The notes below the pieces were generated by a model that did not search any database, had not been told where the DNA came from, and was given only the letters and a program-made list of their open reading frames with translations. Below, piece after piece: positions 29,707 through 38,751 of a stretch of DNA of 41,413 bases. The DNA is from Deltaproteobacteria bacterium (GTDB taxonomy: Bacteria > Desulfobacterota > Syntrophia > Syntrophales > UBA2210): the NCBI GenBank assembly GCA_016933965.1, contig JAFGTS010000030.1, positions 1 to 41,413 on the forward strand. Direction: 5' to 3'. Position 1 is the stretch's first letter. Every line of letters begins with the position of its first letter. A program made the position numbers and the translations under genes.

Positions 29707-31080
29707 ATGAACAGCGTTATCGTCATAGTCTTTTTCCTGGGGATGATCCTCGTGGGCGTCCTCAGCATGCGACGCATCACAAGTGCCGACAGTTACTATG
29801 TGGCCGACCGCGGGGGCGGAACGGCGGCCATTACCGGATCATTGCTGGCCACCACCGTAGGAGGCTCCAGTACGATCGGCCTCGCCGGTCTCGGCTACCA
29901 GAAAGGTCTGGTCGGCGCCTGGTGGATGCTGGCGGGCGTCGTGGGCCTGACCGTTCTGTCATTGTGGCTCGCGGGACGGGTCCGGGAAAGCGGGGTCTAT
30001 ACCCTTCCCGGTATTCTCGAGCAGCAGTACGGGGAGCGGGGAACAAAAATAGCCGCCTCGGTCCTGATCGTGACGGCCTGGCTGGGGATCATCGCGGGAC
30101 AGATCGTCGCGGCGGGAAAGATCATGGCCGTCCTCTGGCCGGAGAACCTCACGATGCTCATGGGCATCGCCGCCGCCGTTTTCATCCTGTATACCGTTCT
30201 GGGCGGCCAGTATTCCATCCTGCGGACCGACGGGATCCAGGCGCTTATCATCGGCGCGGGGACTCTGGTCTGCTTCGTTGCGAGCCTGCGCGCCGCAGGT
30301 ACGGCGGGCATCGCGTACCACCTGCCCCGTTCCTTTTTTTCCTTTCCCGTCAATCCCGGCTTCGGCTGGATCGACCTCCTGGTCTTCCTCCTGTTCGTGG
30401 GGTCAACCTTCCTGGTGGGGCCCGATATCTATTCCCGGGTGCTTTGTTCGAGGGATACCCGGACGGCCCGCAGGGCGCTTCTGCTGACGGCCGCCGTCAT
30501 GATACCCCTGGCGTTCCTGATCACCGCCATCGGCATGTCGGCGCGGGTGCTCTTTCCGGAAATAGCCCCGGAGAGCGCCTTCCCCGTCCTGATCGGAACG
30601 GTCGTCCCGGCAGGGTTCAACGGCCTTGTCATCGCGGCGCTGCTGGCGGCGGTCATGTCATCGGCGGACACATGCCTGCTGACGACGGGGACCATCATCG
30701 CCGTTGACGTCGTCGATCCCCTGTCCCGGTCCCGCATCAGCGGGGAGCGTCTCCTGTCCATCTCACGGGTGGCGATCATCCTGATCGGCCTGCTGTCCCT
30801 CTTTATCGCCCTGAAGCTGCGGGGGGTCATCGCTTCCCTGCTGCTCGGATATACGGTCTTTTCAGCGGGTCTGCTCATGCCCGTTCTGTTCGGTTTTTAC
30901 AAGGATCGCTTTGCGTTGCGCGCCGCCGGGGTGTATGTGTCCATAGCCGGCTGCGGGGGGCTCGCCCTGGCTCTGAAGCTGGCGGGCTGTGACCGGGCGA
31001 TCCTCATTACTCTTCCCCTTTCGGTGCTGCTGCTTTTTGCCGGGAGCCGCCTGGGCCGCCGATGGGAGGAAAGGACATAG
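29707..31080 (+). CDS. Sodium:solute symporter (SSF family)
   Basis: A 457-residue inner-membrane protein with about 12-13 hydrophobic helices. Family features are the N-terminal SADSYYVADRGGGTAAI, LLATTVGGSSTIGLAGLGYQ (helix 1-2 sodium-site region), YTVLGGQYSILRTDGIQA near residue 165, and AALLAAVMSSADTCLLTTGT in the later half, which carries the second sodium-site serines. The SSF family moves sugars, amino acids, acetate or proline with Na+; the substrate cannot be told. The ATG at 29707 has a weak GGGG upstream. Only 13 nt separate its stop from the RNase D start, so the two share a message. Confidence 0.92.
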   Translation: MNSVIVIVFFLGMILVGVLSMRRITSADSYYVADRGGGTAAITGSLLATTVGGSSTIGLAGLGYQKGLVGAWWMLAGVVGLTVLSLWLAGRVRESGVYTLPGILEQQYGERGTKIAASVLIVTAWLGIIAGQIVAAGKIMAVLWPENLTMLMGIAAAVFILYTVLGGQYSILRTDGIQALIIGAGTLVCFVASLRAAGTAGIAYHLPRSFFSFPVNPGFGWIDLLVFLLFVGSTFLVGPDIYSRVLCSRDTRTARRALLLTAAVMIPLAFLITAIGMSARVLFPEIAPESAFPVLIGTVVPAGFNGLVIAALLAAVMSSADTCLLTTGTIIAVDVVDPLSRSRISGERLLSISRVAIILIGLLSLFIALKLRGVIASLLLGYTVFSAGLLMPVLFGFYKDRFALRAAGVYVSIAGCGGLALALKLAGCDRAILITLPLSVLLLFAGSRLGRRWEERT

Positions 31081-31093
31081 AAGGCGCGGATAT

Positions 31094-31975
31094 ATGTGTG
31101 ATCGGTGGATATGGGTGGACAAAACGAAAGAACTGGAACGAGCGCGAGCGCATATCGGGAACGCATCGATCATTGCCGTGGATACCGAATACGATTCGTT
31201 TCGATATTTTCGGGAAAAACTGTGCCTGATACAGATACGGGCCGAATCGGTCACCTATCTCGTTGATCCTCTTGCCGACATCGATATGGCGATGCTTCGG
31301 GAGCCCTTCGGAGATCCCCGCATCCTGAAGGTCATGCATGCCGGGGATAACGATATCCGCCTGCTGGGCCGTGATTACGGGTTCACGGTAAACCCGGTGT
31401 TCGACACGCACCGGGCGGCATCACTTCTGGGAAACTCCCACCTGGCCCTTTCTTCGATCGTGGCCGATTACCTGGGTGCGGAGCTGATAAAAACAAAGCG
31501 GCTGCAGCGGTCACGATGGGATCAGCGCCCCCTGTCGGATGAACAGATACATTATGCCGTGCGGGACACGATTTTTCTCATCGATCTTTACCGGGTGCTC
31601 GAAACCCGTCTGCGTGAAGAAGGTCTGGATGAAAAGGCCCGGGAAACCTTCACGGCCATGACGAAACTGCGCTGGAATGAAAAAACCTTTGATCCCGATG
31701 GATATTACAGGATACCGGGCGTTGAGGAACTGGACGGGGACCAGTGTGAACGGCTGCGGAAACTGTATCACTGGCGGTTTGAAACGGCTGAAAGGACGAA
31801 CCGCTCGCGGTTCATGATATTCAGCGATCAGGAACTGCTCGCACTGGCGCTCCTGCCGGCCGGATCGCCGGATGACCGGGACCTCCGGCACATCCTTACG
31901 CCGCGGAAGATCGCCGAATACGGCGATGAGCTTGCCGAGATCCTTGGAGCAGCGGTTGTGGAGGGGCGGGGATGA
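31094..31975 (+). CDS. rnd: Ribonuclease D, short form
   Basis: A 293-residue DEDD-type 3'-5' exoribonuclease. Exo I is AVDTEYDS (Asp30, Glu32), Exo II HAGDNDIRLL and VFDTHRAASLLG, Exo III HYAVRDTIFLIDLY, preceded by SRWDQRPLSDEQ. The catalytic fold is complete. E. coli RNase D has 375 residues with two HRDC domains; here only about 85 residues follow the exonuclease domain, with room for one HRDC-like helical domain. The start is ATG 31094 with AAGGCG upstream; the longer frame to 30989 lies inside the symporter gene. It probably trims tRNA and other stable RNA 3' ends. Confidence 0.93.
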   Translation: MCDRWIWVDKTKELERARAHIGNASIIAVDTEYDSFRYFREKLCLIQIRAESVTYLVDPLADIDMAMLREPFGDPRILKVMHAGDNDIRLLGRDYGFTVNPVFDTHRAASLLGNSHLALSSIVADYLGAELIKTKRLQRSRWDQRPLSDEQIHYAVRDTIFLIDLYRVLETRLREEGLDEKARETFTAMTKLRWNEKTFDPDGYYRIPGVEELDGDQCERLRKLYHWRFETAERTNRSRFMIFSDQELLALALLPAGSPDDRDLRHILTPRKIAEYGDELAEILGAAVVEGRG

Positions 31976-31988
31976 AAGCCCCCCGCGG

Positions 31989-32204
31989 TTACTCGAGAAC
32001 GATCAGGAGTTGGTCCACCTCGACCTTTTCCTTCGGGCTGACAAGAATTTCCTTCACCACGCCCGCCGAGGGCGCGCACACGGGATTTTCCATTTTCATC
32101 GCTTCAAGAATGAGAAGCTCGTCGTCTTCCTCTACCTCATCTCCCACAGCCACCAGGATCTCCACGATACTGCCCGGCATGGGGGCCCTGATCTCTTCCG
32201 CCAT
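31989..32204 (-). CDS. Stand-alone biotin carboxyl carrier domain protein
   Basis: A 71-residue biotinyl domain with nothing else. EAMKMEN carries the biotinylated Lys37, flanked by IRAPMPGSIVEILVAVGDEV and APSAGVVKEILVSPKEKVEV, the two halves of the barrel. Start ATG at 32204 with GGAGGTG upstream; the frame to 32243 has no support. It has no carboxylase, transcarboxylase or decarboxylase neighbour, so it must serve a biotin enzyme encoded elsewhere: acyl-CoA carboxylase, methylmalonyl-CoA or glutaconyl-CoA decarboxylase, for example. It converges on rnd with a 13-nt gap. Length and lack of an N-terminal linker resemble the gamma (MmdC/GcdC) type rather than AccB. Confidence 0.9.
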   Translation of the reverse strand: MAEEIRAPMPGSIVEILVAVGDEVEEDDELLILEAMKMENPVCAPSAGVVKEILVSPKEKVEVDQLLIVLE

Positions 32205-32418
32205 GCTGTCCACCTCCAAAAAATTTTTCAACGGCCGCTTCAAAAAGGACCCGATTCGGGAGAAGGGCCGTCACGCGATGATTACATACCATGACGCCGT
32301 CGTTAAGAAAACTGTTTTTCCATGCCGGCCGGTCTTTGAAGAATTATCTGACGGATCATGATGGATGGGTAAAAACGGAGGAATTCCGTGGTGGTGGACT
32401 GTGCGCCGTTTTATCTGT

Positions 32419-32447
32419 TGTCAAGGAAAATGAAATAATATATACAA
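32419..32447 (+). promoter_or_regulatory. glmM promoter
   Basis: TTGTCA (32419-32424) and TATACA (32442-32447) are 17 bp apart, 49 nt before the glmM ATG. The surrounding A+T-rich sequence stands out from the 292-nt gap. An overlapping TACAAT (32444-32449) has 19-bp spacing. Confidence 0.6.
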
Positions 32448-32496
32448 TCCACTTTTTGAGGGAGAATCTTCGAAACGCAAAAGGAGTGAAACAATT

Positions 32497-33846
32497 ATGG
32501 GTAAACTTTTCGGTACCGACGGTGTCAGGGGAGTCGCGAACGAATATCCCATGACCGCTGACATGGCGTTGCGGATCGGCATGGCCGTGGCCCATCTTTT
32601 CAAGCGTGCCGGGCATCAGCCGAGGATCATTATTGGAAAGGACACGCGGCTTTCCTGTTACATGCTCGAGCATGCCCTTGTTTCCGGTATCTGCTCCATG
32701 GGAGTGGACGCTTTCCTGGTCGGTCCCATGCCCACGCCGGGGGTTGCCTTTCTGACGGGCAGCATGCGGGCCGACGCGGGCATCGTCATATCGGCGTCCC
32801 ACAACCCTTTTCAGGACAACGGGATCAAGATCTTTTCCGGGGACGGCTACAAGCTGCCCGATGAAAAAGAGATGGAGATCGAAGAACTGATTCTTTCGAA
32901 CGACATGGGGGGGCTTCATCCATCACCGCGGGAACTTGGCAAGGCTTATAATATCGAAGGAGCCCGGGGGCGCTACATCGTGTTCGCCAAGAACACCTTT
33001 CCGAAGGAAGTAACCCTCGAGGGCATAAAGATCGTGCTTGATACCTCGAACGGCGCCACGTACCGGGTGGCCCCGAGCACCTTTTTCGAGATGGGGGCCG
33101 ACGTGCATACCATCTTTTCCGATCCCGACGGGGAGAACATCAATGACCGGTGCGGGTCCCAGCACCCGGAAGTGCTGGCCGCCGAGGTGGTTGAAAAAGG
33201 TGCCGACGCGGGCTTCGCCTTTGACGGCGATGGTGACCGGTGCATTGCCGTCGATGAGAAGGGGACCGTCCTGACGGGAGACCAGATCATGGCCATCTGC
33301 GCGAAGATGATGAAGGATGAGGGATCGCTCAAGAACAACCTGGTGGTTGAGACGGTCATGAGCAATATCGGGTTCGGCCAGGCCCTGAAACAGCTCGGCA
33401 TCGAGAAGGCGACGGCGCCGGTGGGTGACCGGTATGTCCTTGAAATGATGAAGGAACGGGGATCGGTTCTTGGTGGAGAAGACTCGGGGCATGTCATTTT
33501 CCTCAACCATCACACCACCGGGGACGGCATCATAACGGCGATCCAGGTCCTCAGGGCAATGAAACGCGAGGGGAAGCCGCTTTCCGAACTGGCGAAGATC
33601 ATGAAGGTGTTCCCCCAGAAACTGATAAACATCGACGTACGATCGAAACCGGACATCAAGACGGTCCCGGAGATCATGCAGGTGATCGGCGACGTTGAGA
33701 ACAAGCTTGGCGACAAGGGACGGGTCCTTGTCCGGTATTCCGGCACCCAGAACATGTGCCGGGTCATGGTGGAAGGCCCCTCCGACGAGGAGACGGAGCG
33801 GTATTGCAAGCAGATAGCTGACGTAGTGAAGGAACGGATCGGATAA
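32497..33846 (+). CDS. glmM: Phosphoglucosamine mutase GlmM
   Basis: A 449-residue phosphohexomutase that turns glucosamine-6-phosphate into glucosamine-1-phosphate for UDP-GlcNAc, peptidoglycan and LPS. Motifs: LFGTDGVRGVANE at the start, the phosphoserine loop ISASHNPFQDNGIKIF (Ser101), the metal loop AFDGDGDRCIAVD, the sugar loop GGEDSGHVIF and the phosphate loop RYSGTQNMCRVMVEG. Length is the GlmM norm. It has a promoter 50 nt upstream and AAGGAG 10 nt before the ATG. It heads a plus-strand run with the NagB-like gene, PurL and PurQ, linking amino sugar and purine supply in one region. Confidence 0.97.
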   Translation: MGKLFGTDGVRGVANEYPMTADMALRIGMAVAHLFKRAGHQPRIIIGKDTRLSCYMLEHALVSGICSMGVDAFLVGPMPTPGVAFLTGSMRADAGIVISASHNPFQDNGIKIFSGDGYKLPDEKEMEIEELILSNDMGGLHPSPRELGKAYNIEGARGRYIVFAKNTFPKEVTLEGIKIVLDTSNGATYRVAPSTFFEMGADVHTIFSDPDGENINDRCGSQHPEVLAAEVVEKGADAGFAFDGDGDRCIAVDEKGTVLTGDQIMAICAKMMKDEGSLKNNLVVETVMSNIGFGQALKQLGIEKATAPVGDRYVLEMMKERGSVLGGEDSGHVIFLNHHTTGDGIITAIQVLRAMKREGKPLSELAKIMKVFPQKLINIDVRSKPDIKTVPEIMQVIGDVENKLGDKGRVLVRYSGTQNMCRVMVEGPSDEETERYCKQIADVVKERIG

Positions 33847-33892
33847 CCGCCGGGGTGGCGATGCTGTCGGCGATCATGAAGGAGCCTCTGTC

Positions 33893-34918
33893 ATGTTCAG
33901 AGTGATCATTACGAGAGATTTCGATCATATGAGCGAAGTGGCCGCGCGCCTGGTTCTCGATGATATCAGGAAACGATGTGACGGGCAGGAGCGCTATGTG
34001 CTGGGCCTCGCGACGGGGAACAGTCCCACGGGACTGTACAAGCATTTCGCGAAGGCGGCGAACGCTGGTCATGTGGACAGCTCGAAGATAGAAAGTTTCA
34101 ATCTTGACGAATATGTGGGGCTTCCCGGAGAGAACGCCCAGCAGCGGGCGCTGCATCCCGAGAGTTACAGTTTTTTCATGGTCCAGGAACTCTTCGGCCT
34201 GCTTCGAAAGAAGTTCCGCGAGACGAACGTCCCCTGGGGTACGCTGATCGATCAGGAGAAGCTGATGGCGGAACTGGAGGCGAACCCCGATGACTGGGCG
34301 GAACAGGGGGCCGACAAGGGGAAGGCCATCGTGATCAGGAAAGACGCCCGCTCCGGGTACCTCCGGTGGGTGCGGAACGACATTCTTGATGCCTACGCGG
34401 CGAAGATAAAGGAACGGGGCGGCATCGATCTCCACGTCATCGGCGTCGGCGGCCGCGGTCACGTTGCCTTTCACGAAGCGGGGATCCCCTTTGAAGGCAA
34501 CGAGATACTCCTGGTGAAGCTTGACGATAACACCGTTTCCAATGCCGTAAGCGACGGACACTTCGCGAGCATCGAGGAAAGCCCCCGCTACGCCATATCC
34601 ATGGGTGCCGAACTCGTATACCGGGCCCGCACGGTCCTGCTTCTGGCCAACGGGCCGCGGAAAGCGGAACCCGTGGCGGCGTCCCTGCTGGAAGAGCCGT
34701 CACCGGCGGTGCCCATATCCTACGGCCAGAAGTTGGCGAAGCAGGGCGGCACCATGCTGTATGTCATTGACCGGGCCGCCGCCGAGCAGGTCATCGGCCA
34801 TCGGGAGATCATTGAGGACCGGGGTGTCGTCATCGAGGACATCAGCGGTGAACGGCCGGAACGGATGGTCGCCGACCTCCGGTTTTCCAGGAATCCCGAG
34901 ACCTGCCTCATGGAATGA
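33893..34918 (+). CDS. nagB: NagB-like glucosamine-6-phosphate isomerase/deaminase homologue
   Basis: A 341-residue protein of the glucosamine-6-phosphate isomerase fold; E. coli NagB has 266. The phosphate loop GLATGNSPTGLYKHF (38-52) and ESFNLDEYVGLP with the catalytic base Asp72 are standard. The second catalytic block reads VGGRGHVAFHEAG (185-197): His190 and Glu195 remain, but E. coli Asp141 is replaced by Arg188. An insertion of roughly 50 residues (about 110-160) lies between these blocks. Whether it deaminates GlcN6P, runs the reverse amination, or uses another sugar phosphate is open; its place right after glmM (46 nt, AAGGAG present) argues for amino sugar work. Confidence 0.85.
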   Translation: MFRVIITRDFDHMSEVAARLVLDDIRKRCDGQERYVLGLATGNSPTGLYKHFAKAANAGHVDSSKIESFNLDEYVGLPGENAQQRALHPESYSFFMVQELFGLLRKKFRETNVPWGTLIDQEKLMAELEANPDDWAEQGADKGKAIVIRKDARSGYLRWVRNDILDAYAAKIKERGGIDLHVIGVGGRGHVAFHEAGIPFEGNEILLVKLDDNTVSNAVSDGHFASIEESPRYAISMGAELVYRARTVLLLANGPRKAEPVAASLLEEPSPAVPISYGQKLAKQGGTMLYVIDRAAAEQVIGHREIIEDRGVVIEDISGERPERMVADLRFSRNPETCLME

Positions 34919-34945
34919 AGGATCACCAGTTAAGGCGTGAGATCC

Positions 34946-37918
34946 ATGATCCACAGAATTGAAGTAGGTTTCAAGGACGGCATCCGGGATGCCATCGGTG
35001 AAAAGACAAAGCGAAAGATCATCGAGCACCTGGGTATCACCGTCGAGGAAGTGAAAACCATAGAGGTGTACACCGTCGAGGGAGACCTGTCCCCGGCGCA
35101 GCTGGAAGAACTGGCCGGCGGCCCTTTTTCCGACCCGGTGATCCAGCGTTTTTCCATAGATGCATGCATCGCCCGGTCCTTCGACTGGCTTGTCGAGGTC
35201 GGGTTCCGGCCGGGTGTCACCGACAACGTGGGGAAGACGGCCACCGAGGCGGCCCGGCTCCTGTTCAACGGTGCCGGGACCGTTCACGTCTACACATCAC
35301 GACAGTATGTCATCTCCGGCGACCTTTCACGGCATGAGGCGGAACAGATCGCATCGGGACTTCTGGCAAACGACCTCATCCAGCGTTACGAGATCTGCGA
35401 CGGGCATGAATGGGACCCCCGGACGGGGATCAGGCCCTATGTTCCCCGGGTGGTCATCGATGACGAGCCCACCACCGATGAGATAGACCTGAACGTCGGG
35501 GACGATGAGCTCCAGGCGATCAGCAATACCCGGGTCCTGGCCCTGACCATCGACGAAATGAAGGTCATCAGGGATTATTTCAGTGATCCCCGGGTCGTGG
35601 AGCGCCGGAACCGGGTGGGCCTCGGCGAAAAGGTCACCGATGTGGAGCTGGAATCACTCGCCCAGACCTGGTCCGAGCACTGTAAACATAAGATATTCAA
35701 CAGTTTCATCACCTATCGGGACGAACAGGGGGGTGTGGAGCAGATCGATTCCCTGTTCAAGAGCTGCATCAAGGCAGCGACAAAACATATCAGGGGAGAC
35801 CTCGGCGACCGGGACTGGTGCCTTTCCGTGTTCGTGGACAATGCCGGTGTCATCGCCTTCAACGACGACCACAATCTGGTGTTCAAGGTGGAGACCCACA
35901 ATTCTCCATCCGCCCTTGATCCCTACGGCGGGGCCCTGACGGGCATCGTCGGCGTGAACCGCGATCCCTTTGGAACAGGCCGGGGCTCGCGGCTCATCTT
36001 CAATACCGATGTCTTCTGTTTCGCCTCTCCCTATTACGCCGAGCCCCTGCCGAAACGCATCCTGCACCCGCGGCGCATCTTCGAAGGTGTCCGCGAGGGT
36101 GTCGAGCACGGGGGCAACAAGAGCGGCATCCCGACCGTCAACGGCTGCATCGTCTTTGACGATCGCTTCCTCGGCAAGCCCCTTGTCTACTGCGGGACGG
36201 GCGGGATCATGCCGGCCCGTATCGATGGGGTGCCGACCCATACCAAGGAGATCATCCCCGGTGACATCATCGTCATGACCGGGGGCAGGATCGGAAAAGA
36301 CGGGATCCACGGCGCCACCTTTTCTTCCGAGGAGCTTCACGAAGGCTCCCCGGTAACGGCCGTCCAGATCGGTGACCCCATAACACAGAAAAAAATGACG
36401 GATTTTCTCCTCATCGCCCGGGATCGCGGCATGTACCGCGCCATCACCGATAACGGCGCCGGCGGGCTCTCCTCGTCGGTGGGGGAGATGGCCACCCTCT
36501 GCGGCGGGTGTGATCTGGACCTGGAGAAGGCGCCCCTGAAATACGCCGGCCTCAAGCCCTGGGAGATCCTTATATCCGAGGCCCAGGAGCGGATGAGCCT
36601 GGCCGTACCTCCCGAAAACATAAAGGAATTCATGCGCCTGGCGGCCGAGATGGATGTGGAGGCAACGATCCTCGGTGCCTTCACCGACTCGGGCATGTTC
36701 CACATCCGCTATGGCGACCGGACCGTTGCCTACCTGGAGATGGCCTTCCTCCATGAAGGCCTGCCCCAGATGCGCCTCGATGCGCGATGGTTGCCCCCCG
36801 TCCATGAAGAACCGGATTTCCCGGAACCCGACGACCCGGGAAGATCGCTCCGCGGGATGCTCGGACGGCTCAACATATGCAGCAAGGAATCCGTTGTCCG
36901 GCAGTACGATCACGAGGTCCAGGGAGGCAGCGTGATAAAACCCCTGGTAGGGATTGCCAACGACGGCCCCGGCGACGCGGCGGTCATCCGTCCCGTCCTC
37001 GAGTCCTTCGAGGGTATCGTCGTCGCGAACGGTATCTGCCCCCGCTACGGTGATATCGACACCTATCACATGGCAGCCTGCGCCATCGACGAAGCCATCC
37101 GGAACACCATCGCCGTCGGTGGGTCGCTCGACCGGACGGCCGGCATCGACAACTTCTGCTGGTGTGATCCCGTTGCGTCCGAAAAGAACCCCGACGGCCC
37201 CTACAAGCTGGCGCAACTGGTCCGCGCGAACCGCGCCCTGTACGATTATACGGTCCTCTTCGGTGTTCCCTGCATATCGGGAAAAGACAGCATGAAGAAC
37301 GACTATATCATCGGGGGGACGAAGATATCCATTCCCCCGACACTGCTTTTTTCCACCCTGGGAAAGATCGATGACGTACGAAAGGCCGTCACCATGGACG
37401 TCAAGCAGGCAGGGGACCTGGTGTACGTTCTGGGAATGACCTTCAACGAACTGGGAGGGTCGGAGTGGTTCGCCTCGAAAGGGTATGTGGGAAACACCGT
37501 ACCGAAGGTGAACGGCCCGGCTGCCCGCCGGCGTTACGAGGCGCTTGCCGAGGCCATGCGGCAGGGGTTGGTCGCTTCCTGTCATGACTGTTCGGACGGC
37601 GGCCTCGGCGTGTCGCTGGCGGAGACCTCCTTCGCCGGTGGCCTGGGTATGACGGTCGATCTTTCAAAGGTCCCTGCAGATGGCGTGGCAAGAGATGACC
37701 TTCTCCTCTTTTCGGAATCACAGAGCCGGTTCGTCGTGACCGTCAGTCCTGAAAACCGTGAGCGTTTTGAGGCAGTTATGGCAGATACGGTCTGCGCCGC
37801 CGTGGGCGTCGTTGATAGTGGCGACAGGTTCCGCGTCATCGGCATCGGCGGTAATGAGATCATTAACGAAACCATTCATGACCTGAAGCGGGCCTGGCAG
37901 GAACCGCTCAATTTTTAA
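34946..37918 (+). CDS. purL: Phosphoribosylformylglycinamidine synthase, PurS-PurS-PurL fusion
   Basis: A 990-residue purine biosynthesis enzyme, much larger than the usual small PurL (about 740). The N-terminus holds two PurS-like repeats: residues about 3-71 (IEVGFKDGIRDAIGEKT to VIQRFSI) and 82-150 (VEVGFRPGVTDNVGKTA to LIQRYEI). The PurL body follows, with TWSEHCKHKIF, KVETHNSPSALDPYGGA, GGRIGKDGIHGATFSSEE, GNKSGIPTVNG and a second AIR-synthase half (CISGKDSMKNDY, SCHDCSDGGLGVSLAE). The glutaminase is a separate gene (purQ, 8 nt on). The ATG at 34946 is taken over the GTG at 34937 because AAGGCGTGA lies upstream. It converts FGAR to FGAM with ATP and glutamine-derived ammonia. Confidence 0.95.
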   Translation: MIHRIEVGFKDGIRDAIGEKTKRKIIEHLGITVEEVKTIEVYTVEGDLSPAQLEELAGGPFSDPVIQRFSIDACIARSFDWLVEVGFRPGVTDNVGKTATEAARLLFNGAGTVHVYTSRQYVISGDLSRHEAEQIASGLLANDLIQRYEICDGHEWDPRTGIRPYVPRVVIDDEPTTDEIDLNVGDDELQAISNTRVLALTIDEMKVIRDYFSDPRVVERRNRVGLGEKVTDVELESLAQTWSEHCKHKIFNSFITYRDEQGGVEQIDSLFKSCIKAATKHIRGDLGDRDWCLSVFVDNAGVIAFNDDHNLVFKVETHNSPSALDPYGGALTGIVGVNRDPFGTGRGSRLIFNTDVFCFASPYYAEPLPKRILHPRRIFEGVREGVEHGGNKSGIPTVNGCIVFDDRFLGKPLVYCGTGGIMPARIDGVPTHTKEIIPGDIIVMTGGRIGKDGIHGATFSSEELHEGSPVTAVQIGDPITQKKMTDFLLIARDRGMYRAITDNGAGGLSSSVGEMATLCGGCDLDLEKAPLKYAGLKPWEILISEAQERMSLAVPPENIKEFMRLAAEMDVEATILGAFTDSGMFHIRYGDRTVAYLEMAFLHEGLPQMRLDARWLPPVHEEPDFPEPDDPGRSLRGMLGRLNICSKESVVRQYDHEVQGGSVIKPLVGIANDGPGDAAVIRPVLESFEGIVVANGICPRYGDIDTYHMAACAIDEAIRNTIAVGGSLDRTAGIDNFCWCDPVASEKNPDGPYKLAQLVRANRALYDYTVLFGVPCISGKDSMKNDYIIGGTKISIPPTLLFSTLGKIDDVRKAVTMDVKQAGDLVYVLGMTFNELGGSEWFASKGYVGNTVPKVNGPAARRRYEALAEAMRQGLVASCHDCSDGGLGVSLAETSFAGGLGMTVDLSKVPADGVARDDLLLFSESQSRFVVTVSPENRERFEAVMADTVCAAVGVVDSGDRFRVIGIGGNEIINETIHDLKRAWQEPLNF

Positions 37919-37926
37919 AGGATGCG

Positions 37927-38751
37927 ATGATACAGAACGTACGATCGATCGTCATTACGGGAAACGGCACCAACTGCGAGCGCGAGATGGCCCATGCGTG
38001 CAGACTCGCCGGCTCGGATCAGGTCGATATCGTCTACATCAGCCAGCTTCTGTCGGGGGAAAAGAAACTTGATGAGTATCATTTGCTCAACCTGCCCGGC
38101 GGGTTTCTTGACGGGGACGACCTCGGGTCGGCAAAGGCCGGCGCCCACCGGATCATGCACGCCTTCGTGAAAGGCGACGGTGAGAGGCTCCACGAGCAGC
38201 TCATGAAATTCATTCACGAGGGGAAACTGATCATCGGTGTCTGCAACGGGTTCCAGCTCATGGTCAAACTGGGGCTGTTGCCCGCCTTTGACGGTGATTA
38301 TCACCGGCAGGCCGTCACGCTCACCTTCAACGACGAGGGACGTTTCGAAGACCGGTGGGTCTATCTCAAGGTGAACGACGGATCACCCTGCGTGTTCACA
38401 AAAGGTCTCGATGGCCTCTACCTGCCGGTACGGCATGGCGAGGGGAAATTTGTCGTCGCCGATGAAGCGCTCCGGCAGCGCCTCGCCGCGAGCGGCCAGA
38501 TCGCCCTTCAGTACAGCGATGCCTCCTGCCGCACCGCGGTGATGGAATATCCCCTGAACCCCAACGGTTCCGAAGATGCCGTGGCGGGTATCTGCGATCC
38601 AACGGGACGTATCTTCGGCCTCATGCCGCATCCCGAAGCCTACCTCCACTACACGAACCATCCGCGCTGGACCCGGGAGAACCTTCCCGAAGAAGGCATG
38701 GGCCTGCGCCTTTTCAGGAACGCCGTCGATTTTATCAGGAAGGATCTCTGA
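37927..38751 (+). CDS. purQ: Phosphoribosylformylglycinamidine synthase glutaminase subunit PurQ
   Basis: A 274-residue class I glutamine amidotransferase, longer than B. subtilis PurQ (227). The catalytic Cys106 is in LIIGVCNGFQLMVKLG and the His-Glu pair in GLMPHPEAYLHYTNHPRW. The N-terminus VRSIVITGNGTNCEREMAHA and LLNLPGGFLDGDDLGSAKAG are PurQ-type. It starts 8 nt after purL and is certainly cotranscribed; together they form the FGAM synthase complex, with the PurS role covered by the PurL N-terminus. A repeat array follows the stop at once. Confidence 0.95.
   Translation: MIQNVRSIVITGNGTNCEREMAHACRLAGSDQVDIVYISQLLSGEKKLDEYHLLNLPGGFLDGDDLGSAKAGAHRIMHAFVKGDGERLHEQLMKFIHEGKLIIGVCNGFQLMVKLGLLPAFDGDYHRQAVTLTFNDEGRFEDRWVYLKVNDGSPCVFTKGLDGLYLPVRHGEGKFVVADEALRQRLAASGQIALQYSDASCRTAVMEYPLNPNGSEDAVAGICDPTGRIFGLMPHPEAYLHYTNHPRWTRENLPEEGMGLRLFRNAVDFIRKDL

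Noticed and set aside
32291-32554. 87-codon plus-strand frame across the glmM promoter and start
   Set aside because: It runs out of frame into glmM, covers the promoter and has no good ribosome site.
35654-37585. 643-codon open frame on the minus strand opposite purL
   Set aside because: Fully inside purL, no recognisable fold, no ribosome site; a GC-driven shadow.
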